A DNA stretch of 64,000 bases from Argopecten irradians (taxonomy: Eukaryota; Mollusca; Bivalvia; Pectinida; Pectinidae), in assembly GCF_041381155.1 (NCBI RefSeq), contig NC_091138.1, positions 35,581,604 through 35,645,603 of the forward strand, given 5' to 3'. Shown piece by piece: positions 10,957-20,769 of this stretch (its first letter is position 1; each line of letters opens with the position of its first letter). The translations under genes and the position numbers were made by a program. The notes beneath the pieces were generated by a model. It had not been told where the DNA came from. It searched no databases and saw only the letters and a list, made by a program, of their open reading frames with translations.

Positions 10957-13900
10957 AAGCTGAGTTCGAGGGTCAGAAATCGGCTAAGGATGGGGAGAGA
11001 CCCACTGATATGATAATAAACTGTGTAAATAAAGATAGTGAAGGCCTATACACTTGTGTCAAGATTGAAAACCAAGAGGTTTCATTATTGGTTGACACAG
11101 GGGCCAATGTCACTATTTTAAATCACAAGTACCTTCAAAAGTTGGATTCCAAAAATAATCTCCAAATACAGCCAATACGCTTGAATCTGGTAACGGCTAC
11201 TGGAGAAAGGAAGCCATTTGTAGGAAAATGTCGGTTGCCAGTCAGACTTGGTCCTCTTACTGTAGAACATGAATTCTTTATAGCTGAAATAGAACAAAAT
11301 GGGATATTAGGCTTGGATTTTATGACAAAACATTCAGTAAACATACTCTTGAACAAGAACTGTTTAATGGTTAAAGGTGAAGTTGTCCCATGTTTTAGAT
11401 TCCAAGATGGAATCGAACCTATGTCTAGCAGAGTTTCAATTTTCGAAGATGTTGTTATTCCAGCAAATAGTGAAACTATAGTTACTGGTAGACTTGTAGA
11501 TCCAATATGTCGAGAGAAAACAGCGCTTGTAGAGCCTACACCAAATTTTGTGCAAAGACACGAGGTGTTATTGGCTAAAGCAGTGGTTGACCCGAGTAGG
11601 GGAATAATACCTTTACGTTTTCTCAATATTGGTAATGAAAGTTGTAAATTGTACAAAGATTCCATTGTGGCCACTATAGATAGAGTAAGCCAATGTATGG
11701 AAGTACAATCAGAAGAAATTTCTGTTAATAATATTAGTACAGGTAAGTCTAAACCTGATCTGGACAAAATACCTGAGCACCTAACCAAGTTATTTCAAGA
11801 GTCATGTTCTGAAATCTCAGATGAACAATCAGAAGCTTTGAAAAGTTTACTGATTGAATTTCAGGATTCATTTTCCAAGCACTCCAATGATCTAGGGTTA
11901 ACAGATCTGGTGGAGCATAGAATAAACACTGGTTCAAACCCGCCAATTAAACAGCAACCAAGGCGAATCCCTTTAGCTAAAATTAATGAAGCAGAAAAAG
12001 AGATAGAGGACATGGTTGCAAAAGGCGTCATTGAACCTTCAGATAGCCCTTGGTCAAGTCCTGTTGTTTTAGTAGAGAAGAAACATGACCATAGCATACG
12101 GTTTTGTCTCGACTATCGAAAACTGAATGATGTGACTATAAAGGATAGTCATCCTCTCCCAAGAATAGATGCAACCTTAGATGCACTTTCTGGTGCAAGC
12201 TGGTTTTCAACTGTAGATCTAAAAAGTGGGTACTGGCAGGTCAAAGTAGCGCCTGAAGACCGCCCAAAAACAGCATTCTCCATACCTGGAGGAGGACTCT
12301 GGCAATATGTAACAATGCCATTCGGTCTCACCAATGCTGGAGCCACATTTCAGAGGCTTATTGAGAAAATATTAGCAAAACTATCATGGAAAATCTGTAT
12401 GGTATACCTGGATGATATCATCATTCTATCAAAGACTTTTGATGAACATCTCGGGAACCTGCACCAAGTATTCGGTCGACTCAGGGATGCCAACCTGAAA
12501 ATGAACGCAAAGAAATGTAAACTACTGCAAAAGGAAGTTACGTTCCTTGGCCATGTGGTAAATGAAAACGGTATCGGTACCGATCCTGGGAAAATAGAGG
12601 CTGTAAGGAATTGGCCTGTTCCCCAGTCAGTGAAAGATGTTAGACGTTTTCTTGGGTTATGTTCTTATTACAGAAAGTTTGTGTTCAAGTTTGCTGATAT
12701 CGCCAAACCATTACACAAACTTACAGAACAATATCAAAGATTTAACTGGACATCAGACTGTCAAATAGCATTTGATAAACTCAAACGAGCTCTAACCAGC
12801 TCACCAATTCTGGCTTATCCTAAGTCTGAAGGACTTTTTATACTGGACACCGATGCATCAAATGATGGCTTAGGTGCAGTATTATCTCAGCTACAGAATG
12901 GGGAAGAAAAGGTTATTGGTTACTTCAGCAAAATATTTTCAAAAGCTGAAAGAAAATATTGCGTAACCAGAAGGGAATTGTTAGCAATAGTCAGTTCAGT
13001 TAAGCACTTTCATCATTACCTGTATGGTCAATACTTCAAAGTAAGAAGTGACCATGGTGCTCTAACATGGCTTATCAATTTCAAAAACCCTGAGGGTCAG
13101 ATAGCTCGGTGGTTCGAGTTTCTGTCCTCATATCAGTTTAAGATAGAATATAGAGCTGGTCGTGCTCATGGGAACGCAGATGCTTTGTCACGTAGGCCAT
13201 GTTGGGAAGACCAATGTAGCTACTGCGCTCGAGCCGAACAGAAATACAACCCAACTATTCTACAAAATGAAACCTTAAAACCTGTTGAACTACCAGTTGC
13301 TGTTGATTCCGGTTCAGATACTGGTGAGCAGGTGAGCTGTTCCATGGTAACAACCAGAACTTGTAGTGCAGAGTCTGTAGAACCTGAAATTACAGAAACA
13401 AATAGTAAAACAAAAACCAAGGAGATCAGCGACACCAACCTCAGTAATAAAAGTGTAATAGGCGCCCAAAGCCAGGACACTGTACTTCAAAATGTATTTA
13501 AATGGGTCCAAAGTAACAAGAGGCCAGAATGGTCTGATATTTCCCATTTAAATGAAGCTACTAAATATTACTGGGCAAGGTTTGACTCCCTGTTAATAAA
13601 AGATGGTATCTTATGCCATAAGTGGGAGCCATCTCAAGGGAGACCACTCAAACTCCAGATAGTTTTACCCTGTAATCTACAAAACTATGCACTCCAGCAA
13701 TTACACAACAGCATTACTGGAGGACACCTGGGAGTCAAAAAGACTTTATCAAAAATTAGAGACCGATTCTTCTGGTATCAGATGTCGAGTCATGTCAAAC
13801 ACTGGGTCAAGATATGCGACCAGTGTGCAGCTAAGAAATCTCCTGGCAAGAAAGCCAAAGGAGCTTTACAAACCTACAATGTAGGGAGTCCAATGGAAAG

Positions 13901-14756
13901 GTGGGCTATTGATGTCATCGGACCATTACCAAAGAGTAATAGGGGGCACCTTTATCTGTTGGTTGTAGCAGACTACTTTACGAAATGGGTCGATGCCATT
14001 CCAATGCGGAATCAGAAGGCATCAACAGTGGCACATAAGTTTATCGAAAGGGTGGTTACCATCTTTGGAGCACCAATGGAATTGCATTCTGACCAGGGAA
14101 CTAATTTCCAGTCAGATGTTTTCAAAGAGATATGCAATATCTTGGGAATAACTAAAACTAGAACCACTCCGTACAGACCACAGTCTGACGGCATGGTAGA
14201 ACGTGCCAACAGAACCATCGAAGCAATGTTGTCTGCATATATAGCTAAAAATATGAAAGATTGGGATGACCATATACCGTTGTTGATGATGGCGTATCGC
14301 TCTGCGGAACATGAATCCCTGGGCGTGTCTCCCAACGAAATGGTTTTTGGTCGCAGCATCAATCTCCCTGTCGACCTGGTTCTGGGTAGAATCAGTTCTG
14401 AAACAGTACAAGAACATACAGATTATGCGTATGGTCTTACAAAAATACTAGAATCAATACATGATTTCGCCAGAGGGAGGATAAAAATCACCTCTGAGCA
14501 TATAAAGAAAAACCACGATAGAAATATCAAGGTTAACCAATTCAAAAGGGGAGACCCTGTCTGGCTTTTCAATTCAAGGAAAGGACTTGGGTCAAAGTTA
14601 TGTTGTCCATGGGAAGGTCCTTATCTGGTGCTTGACAAAATAAACGATGTAGTGTACCGAGTACAGAAAAGTTCCAAAACCAAGCCAAAAGTAGTGCACC
14701 ATAATATGTTAAAACCATATATTGGTGAAAATAAACCAGCATGGTTGAGGGACTAA
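10951..14756 (+). CDS. pol: Pol polyprotein (protease, reverse transcriptase, RNase H, integrase)
   Basis: The frame is open from at least 10908 but is probably entered by -1 frameshifting at 10944-10950. Domains in order: aspartic protease with LLVDTGANVTIL (about 11087-11122) and the distal GILGLDFM; reverse transcriptase with the catalytic YLDD at about 12404-12415 and VDLKSGYWQV upstream; RNase H from about 12840 (ILDTDASNDGLGAVL); integrase with an HHCC zinc domain ending CDQCAAKK (about 13815-13840); DDE core with aspartates in WAIDVIGP and LHSDQGTNF and glutamate in GMVERANR; and a GPY/F module (WEGPYLVLDKINDVVYRVQ) near the C-terminus. No stop or frameshift interrupts it, and all key residues are present. 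Integrase after RNase H is the Ty3/gypsy order. Confidence 0.95.
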
Positions 14757-14854
14757 TACTACTACATTACATTAACGAAGAGAACAAATAGTATCTATCT
14801 GTACCAATGTTGAAAATTGTAATATGATGTAACATTAGTGACAATTCAATACTT

Positions 14855-14878
14855 ACAGATTCTATTGTTCTTTTGTAG
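14855..14878 (+). promoter_or_regulatory. Splice acceptor ahead of ORF3
   Basis: A pyrimidine-rich run TTCTATTGTTCTTTTGTAG ends at 14878. The terminal TAG is an in-frame stop for the ORF3 frame, so the coding sequence that starts immediately after it cannot be translated from upstream without splicing. It would make a subgenomic mRNA in the way env-bearing elements do. A phase-compatible GAG/GT is present just after the gag start (9615/9616), and others are possible in the LTR leader. The donor is not established. Confidence 0.6.
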
Positions 14879-15859
14879 GTCACCAGGTACCAATGCCAAA
14901 TTTGCAAAGCAGAAACAATCAAGCTTTCGCTATGCGAGCGTCACATCACCACAGCCCATTCAGGGGTGGGGTTCCAATGCAGTGATTGCCACGCCATTCT
15001 CAGCAGACGTGACACACAACACACAGGCTGTTCTCCCAACAAAACCCTAAGAATGGTGTCGAGAGCCACAGGGAAGTTCTCGGAGGAGGACAGGATGGCT
15101 TACGAGGTGTTCCAAAAGGAAAGAGCCAGGCATGTCAAAGTTATCCGACGCCCTGCAAAGAGTGATGCGGAAAAGAAAGAGGTAGAGTCAAGTAGGGTAG
15201 ATAGGCCAGCAAATAGGGACCGGAAACGGAAAGCATCACAAACATTATTGCTTACCAGGGCACCAACAAAGCCGAGTAAACCCTACAATAAAAAAAGGAA
15301 ACTGCCCGAGGTGCCTGAGGTACAAGTTGAGCCACCAGTGCCGGTTCCTGCTCTTGTAGAGGAGGTCCAGGTGGCTGCCCTTGACCTCAGCACCTCAGGG
15401 GGCAAAGAGGATGATGAACTCTCTTTGATTGCTCCGAGTACGTACTCTGTGGAGTCATCAGACGTCGCCTATACTCCAACCAGAAAGCCAAGACATGAGG
15501 TGAAGTTAAAAGGGATGGCCCTCAACCAAGCCCAGAGGGTAATACTCAACGTTGGCGGAGTCCGCTTCGAAACTAGCGCTCCAACCTTAGAGAGTGACCC
15601 ATCCAGCATATTGGCAAGCATGGTGAAGAAAACGTCTCCCTTTCAGCCCTATGAAGTGGATCATGTGTACACTTATTTTCTCGACCGTGACCACAAGCAC
15701 TTCAGAGTAATTTTAAACTATCTTAGAAATCCTAACGGACAGGTCAGGCTCCTTCCTGTTACCCGGTACCACCTGCAAGAATTATTAGAAGAATGTGTTT
15801 ATTACGAAATTGAGTCCCTTGCAAGAATTGTGAAACAGAAACTCTCCGAATTAGATTAA
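14879..15859 (+). CDS. ORF3: zinc fingers plus KCTD/T1-type BTB domain, carried by the retrotransposon
   Basis: The frame is open for 326 codons from the splice acceptor; the first in-frame ATG is only at 15053. The first part encodes a C2H2 finger (YQCQICK, then 12 residues between the cysteine and histidine pairs, ending HITTAH) and a second finger with CSDC and HTGC ligands. Both are lost if translation starts at the ATG. A basic disordered linker follows with NLS-like RDRKRK and NKKRK. Then comes ALDLST, close to the PxDLS motif bound by CtBP. From about 15535 the C-terminal 105 residues are a KCTD/Kv-T1 type BTB domain (VILNVGGVRFET, YFLDRDHKHFRVILNYLRNP, LLEECVYYEIESL). In hosts such domains assemble oligomers and cullin-3 adaptors. 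The role here is unknown: perhaps a nuclear factor controlling element or host transcription, or a silencing antagonist. The frame is intact. Confidence 0.88.
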   Translation, partial: VTRYQCQICKAETIKLSLCERHITTAHSGVGFQCSDCHAILSRRDTQHTGCSPNKTLRMVSRATGKFSEEDRMAYEVFQKERARHVKVIRRPAKSDAEKKEVESSRVDRPANRDRKRKASQTLLLTRAPTKPSKPYNKKRKLPEVPEVQVEPPVPVPALVEEVQVAALDLSTSGGKEDDELSLIAPSTYSVESSDVAYTPTRKPRHEVKLKGMALNQAQRVILNVGGVRFETSAPTLESDPSSILASMVKKTSPFQPYEVDHVYTYFLDRDHKHFRVILNYLRNPNGQVRLLPVTRYHLQELLEECVYYEIESLARIVKQKLSELD

Positions 15860-16540
15860 ATCATCAAATTGACATTCAAAAAAAAAAAACATTATTGGGG
15901 GGTGGCTTATTATAAATGTTGTCAGTGTTTTTATCCCGGGTTTAAGTAAATCTACTCGATATCATGGAAAAATTATGTGTGTACATTAGGGGATGAATCC
16001 AATTGTATTGTAATTTATTATGTCATATATGTAGTATAACTTGATACTGTTAATATGTAAGTATAAAATAATACTTTCTCAGTTTGAAATCAAGGTTGAG
16101 TAAACCTCAGACTTCTAAGTTAATTATTTGAAAAGAATTACCAAGTATTGTTAAATTTCACTTTTCTTCTCTTTCGGTATGGATTTTTCTCTCCAATATC
16201 ATGTCAGGTTCTTTCCTGGAAAATATAAAGTAATTTAAATTAGTACTTTGATTGTTCAAATAATTCAATGGAGACATAGATATATAGATCTACATATTGT
16301 ATTTTTGTATACATTACCAGTAAATGAATATAGATCTAGTAATACTAATAATACAATTTTTCTGATGGCTTTTCAAGTAATTACCCACTTACAAAAGTAG
16401 GCTATGGTTGTAAATATACTTTTTGAAACGGAAATAATGACCATTCATCAATTCTTTCATGTACATAAATTAATGCATAGATACATGTATATGCGTATAT
16501 ATATATAAATATTTTTATCTGAAAATTGATATTCCCAAAT

Positions 16541-16953
16541 ATCCAGCTGGAATTTGGAAGGCCCAAGAATGGATAATATGTAAATACATTTATTTGTAAA
16601 TATGATTAATTGGCTACTTATTCTCAAATATGATGAATATTGTTTATAGAATCCATGACAGAAATAATTAAATTGTATCATACTTCAATATCCAAACATC
16701 CCGCTGGAGTTTGGAATTGATTTCTACGGATATCCCGCTGGAATCCGAGAATGGCTATATTTATATATAACCATGATATAAATGAACCAATTATTATACT
16801 TATGATTTGTTGCTATATTGAAGTGTTACTGTTAAAATGAATTTTTGAAGTTTTGATTTAAAATTATTGTCCAAATTGTAGATTGATATGGTGCAAGATT
16901 GTAAATAACACTTTCTTAAGAAAGAAAATTACAAACATCCGGCTGGAGTTTGA
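16541..16953 (+). repeat. Four copies of ATCCNGCTGGARTTTGG
   Basis: Copies at 16541-16557 (ATCCAGCTGGAATTTGG), 16698-16714 (ATCCCGCTGGAGTTTGG), 16732-16748 (ATCCCGCTGGAATCCGA) and 16937-16953 (ATCCGGCTGGAGTTTGA). All are in the same orientation, with spacings of 157, 34 and 205 bp. They are GC-rich islands in an AT-rich background, so chance recurrence is unlikely. They could be protein-binding sites, possibly for ORF3. Confidence 0.75.
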
Positions 16954-17339
16954 CCAAATGTATATTTTGTAAATTAATTGTACCAGAACATTTTCGCAAT
17001 TTGACGAATTACAGATTTAAAGTTGTAATCAATCTCATCTTATTTTTTTTTTACGGTTTGGTCGCTACGTAAACCAATCAGGAAGGTCACCATTAAAACT
17101 ACTGAATAATGTGAACTATTTAAAACCATGAGAATCGAAACACTGTTCGGTAATAACTTACCTGAACGTAACTTGTGACTTTCCTCGATTGTCGTCTGCG
17201 CCCAACCGTATGCAAATGATGGATAGTAGCGGGTGCAAAGCCTCGTTTTGGGTTCCACTAATTGATCAATTAACTCAGATACATTTTGCTAAATTCTCGA
17301 TATATTATGGTATAAACATTCGGGACGAATGCTTTTCAT

Positions 17340-17348
17340 GGAGGGGGG
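17340..17348 (+). promoter_or_regulatory. Polypurine tract
   Basis: GGAGGGGGG, three bases (CTA) before the TGTAAC start of the 3' LTR. It is placed as expected for the plus-strand primer. Confidence 0.8.
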
Positions 17349-17351
17349 CTA

Positions 17352-18526
17352 TGTAACGAATATTGTTCTCTCATATTTATCAAAATATATATCAATCTCA
17401 CGTAGAAGTTAGAAAACTATTCGGGTTTTTGTGGCGATTGCTGTTTAGCATGTCCGAGTGGGGCACCGGATGGATCCGCCTCGACTCAGGTACGATTATA
17501 AGAGTTTTAAGTATATTCAGTCAAATTCGCAAACAGTATATATACCTTAGGTCTTAATTAAGTAATTAATCCAATATTTCCATGGGTATTTTCGTTGTAA
17601 ACACAACTTTTACGTGATTCTGTGACTCGTCTGACTGTTGTCATATTCCGCGAGAATTCGGAACTCTCTAGTGCGGGAGGCGGGATACTAAGTTTAGTAG
17701 CGCGAGCTCGTTGTCACGGGCAACGTTTTTCACTATAAATAGCCGTGTAGCGGCAGTTTCAAACACAGTCAGACTCAGTCAGACAAGCACTGTCATTTTA
17801 TATTCACAGAGCGATCTAATAGTCCTTGTTCACCATGGCAGATTCAAGTGCAATATGGTACATAATTAGATCAGTGAATTAACCAATACTGGTAACGAAA
17901 GGTTTCCATTGACAAACTTCTGATACATATTGGAACCAGTACCGGTTCCAGGCGTGTACCCGATCTGGTTCAAGATGGAACCCGATCTGGTTCAGCACCG
18001 GTAGATTACGTAACCCGATCTGGTCATAGAAGATGTCTATACCGATCCGGATATTACCGGATTTTTAAATACCTAGCTTTTTAAATATATTCTTCCAGTC
18101 TTTGGGTATATATATATATTTAATATTATATAGCAAAGAGGTAAAATTTAAAAGTATCAAAAACATGTCAATGTCCATGGAGATCGTTCTGAAACTGGTA
18201 TTGGTATGTGTGTAGCTTATAGGAACCTACATGTATATTATGTAACAGCAACCATCATGTACCCTATAAGGTTGTTCTATACGCTGGAGATGTAACCATC
18301 ATAAATCTGGCATAATATTTCATGTTTTAATAAATAAAACAATTTGGATGTAAAACTCTGTTTTGGTTTTCTTTCGGTTCAGTGCTAGGCTGGGAACGAA
18401 CTAAAAATTGTATGTAACGGTACAAAGCGGGACCCGACCACAAGAGTGGCTATCACAAGGTGTATATCTACATGTATATGTAGAGAACTCAAATGTGAAA
18501 GGACCATAAGGGTCGAAAACGTTACA
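17352..18526 (+). repeat. 3' LTR
   Basis: Matches the 5' LTR with two single-base deletions and no substitution that I could see. The TATA box is at 17734 and the ends are TGTAAC/GTTACA. The bases after it (CTCC) do not match those before the 5' LTR (GGTG). Confidence 0.96.
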
Positions 18527-20723
18527 CTCCAATGTCGAGAACTTCCAGTCATTTGTGATCATCGAAAACGGCCAAGAGTTTTCAGAGAAAAAGTTGTCAC
18601 AATCAATACATACTTACAAGGGAGATAACTCTGTGATATGCAAAGACAGAATAGGCCTGACCAGTACCAGTAATGAAGAGATGTACTTTTATAATGTATC
18701 AAAATTAAATAGTTATTAAAGTACATTTAAAGTACATTTAAGAAATATTAATTCCTCACAATAAGAAGTACTGTTATAATCCAACTTATTTTTGAGTGCG
18801 TTTGAATTTCACTACCTAGGTATTTTGTAGACAATCAAAATTTATGAAAAATTATTTAATGGCTGCAAAATTGTTTCAGTTAATCACAATTTTGTGAACA
18901 AATCACAAAATTAATTGTCATGAAAATATTTCAAGTAATTGTTGAATTAAGTTGCTGCCAAAATAATTAGTTGGTTTATATAACATCCCTTATAATTAAT
19001 AATAATAATAAAAAAAACAAACAACAACAAAGCTTTGTAATCCTCAATATGTTTATTATTAAAAGCATATCAAAATGCAAGGTCATGATTTTTATCCCTT
19101 CAATTAAAACCTTAGGTAACTAATTATACCAATTAATTACCAAACAGGTTTAGATAGGAAATTCTTCCTCCGTATACACTATCCCAAGTACATTTTATAT
19201 ACAAAGTTTATCACATGCATCCCAATCATTCTATCATTATAGAGAAAAAATGAAAAAGAAACGTTTTAATATGAATTTCCTTAAAAAAAAAAAAAACATA
19301 AAAAAAAATAAGAATATTAAAAGATTATTTCCATGTCTAAAATATTTCTACAAAATAATTTAATAAGTTTAGGCAAAATACAGTATTTTTATTAGGAAAA
19401 GTTAATTTTGTCAAAAAAAAAAAATATAAAAAATAATACAATACTACTTTTCTTCAGCAAACTCAATATATACTTAAACTGATTTTCAATCTTAAGAATT
19501 GAACCAAAGCATTTATCTTAAATTGCCTAAATGATGAACAAACCTCACAATACACTACCGACAAAATGCAATACCACTACTTCATTATGCGTTTGCTGAA
19601 AATCAAATTTTGGGGTATGAAAAAACTTAGGCCTGCATTCGGTGATAATTACGATCTCTCTCCCTTAAAAATCCCAACATCTATTTCTAGGAGAGGAAGG
19701 CTTATTGTAGAATATGGTAACAAGATTATTTATCATGAAATATCTAACATAATGAGCAGAAGATAAAACATAGGAAAAGTTCTGTCTTAGATAAGGTGGG
19801 TCAAAAAGTCTAAATGAAGAGAGTTGGATACAAAGAGAAAAGTTAAGGTGAATATGTAGCGTTCACTGTACTGCATAGATGTGCATTGTTTGTTGGTCCC
19901 AGGGAAACAAGTCATCTTTCCAGCAGGTAACTGAATTCCTAAAGGTAGTTACTGTAAATCAATGATAATTCTCTTGTAATTTCATTTATATATAACATTA
20001 GTCCATTCACCCCCGAAGACACATTTAGACTCTTCTAAATCAAAGACTAGACCAGTCTATTATGAAATTTCAGGAGTGAATAAGTTAAGAATGTTATCTT
20101 GTGGCCTTGTGAGATTTGTAAGAAATATTTGAACAAACTAATAAAATAATTAAGTAGTATATCAAGTTAATTATCTTTTATAGAATTAATAAATGGTTTA
20201 TGTTCAATTTCTAACAATGAAAATTCAATTAGCACCTAAATAATATGACAAAATAAATGCAAGAAACACAAGGTTCTCTCTCTGTTATTTTCATAACATA
20301 TTGAATCTACATTTTTTTTTATTATTACTATTTTATATTAGGCACAATGAAAAACCATTGCTGACCGATGCAACCAAAATCCCATGTTTCTGAGTCATGG
20401 CCAGGTTGTTCAAAAGGTGATTAGCTAAATGACTTCCATTTACCTTGATTTTAAAATTACCATTTAACTGTGATGACCATAACCATCTTTTAAACAACTG
20501 GGCCCATATCTGATGAAAATGTCACTTTTAATTTTGATTTTTATCCCAATGAAATATGATTTTTCCATATATACATATTTAGCAAGCTTTCATGGCATTA
20601 ATGTTGATGCTGAACGCATCGCTGGTCAAAAATTCATAACAGATGGTGATAATCTCTGATCTCCATTATCAGATGATGAATGGAGTTGTCTGCCCTTGGT
20701 CCAAGCAGGGAGAGAGCTGATCA
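18527..20723. other. Intergenic, AT-rich; 3' of the CASP gene
   Basis: I see no gene or exon I can support. Several A-runs and a CAAGGGAGATAACTC word are present. Poly(A) signals for the minus-strand CASP gene should lie in the right part of this stretch. Confidence 0.45.
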
Positions 20724-20769
20724 CTAATGGTCATGTTTTCCATGAACATTCAACATGTGTTCGGCAAAC
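20724..20769 (-). CDS. CASP: CASP last coding exon
   Basis: It follows the acceptor ATGCAG and encodes FAEHMLNVHGKHDH and a TAG stop at 20724-20726. The position and sequence match the FADHLHKFHEN tail of vertebrate CASP. Confidence 0.85.

Larger units (their letters stand above)
15860..17351 (+). other. 3' non-coding region of the LTR element
   Basis: About 1.5 kb of AT-rich sequence between ORF3 and the 3' LTR. It holds four copies of a 17-nt motif (listed separately). An antisense open frame (17040-17258) has no recognisable domain and I do not call it. The region could carry RNA export, packaging or promoter elements. Confidence 0.6.
8265..18526 (+). mobile_element. Ty3/gypsy-type LTR retrotransposon, full length (10,262 bp)
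   Basis: The element is bounded by two LTRs of 1177 and 1175 bp. By eye they differ only by two single-base indels, so insertion or gene conversion was recent. Order: 5' LTR, tRNA-Ser-type primer site, gag, pol (protease, RT, RNase H, integrase with GPY/F tail), a third ORF with zinc fingers and a KCTD-type BTB domain, a non-coding stretch of about 1.5 kb, polypurine tract, 3' LTR. Integrase lying after RNase H places it in Ty3/gypsy (Metaviridae). The clade is uncertain; a tRNA-Ser primer is reported for Mag-type elements. No matching target-site duplication is present (GGTG before, CTCC after). Apart from that it appears competent. Confidence 0.96.

Noticed and set aside
11135..11788. 217-codon open frame antisense to pol
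   Set aside because: It mirrors the pol reading frame, shows no domain, and overlaps the protease region on the coding strand.
17040..17258. 72-codon antisense frame just before the 3' LTR
   Set aside because: No recognisable domain, and it overlaps no promoter signal I can see. A single antisense frame of this size is expected by chance.
18527..18720. Open frame of about 60 codons directly after the 3' LTR
   Set aside because: No domain and no splice sites. It contains the CAAGGGAGATAACTC word, which I take as repeat-derived.
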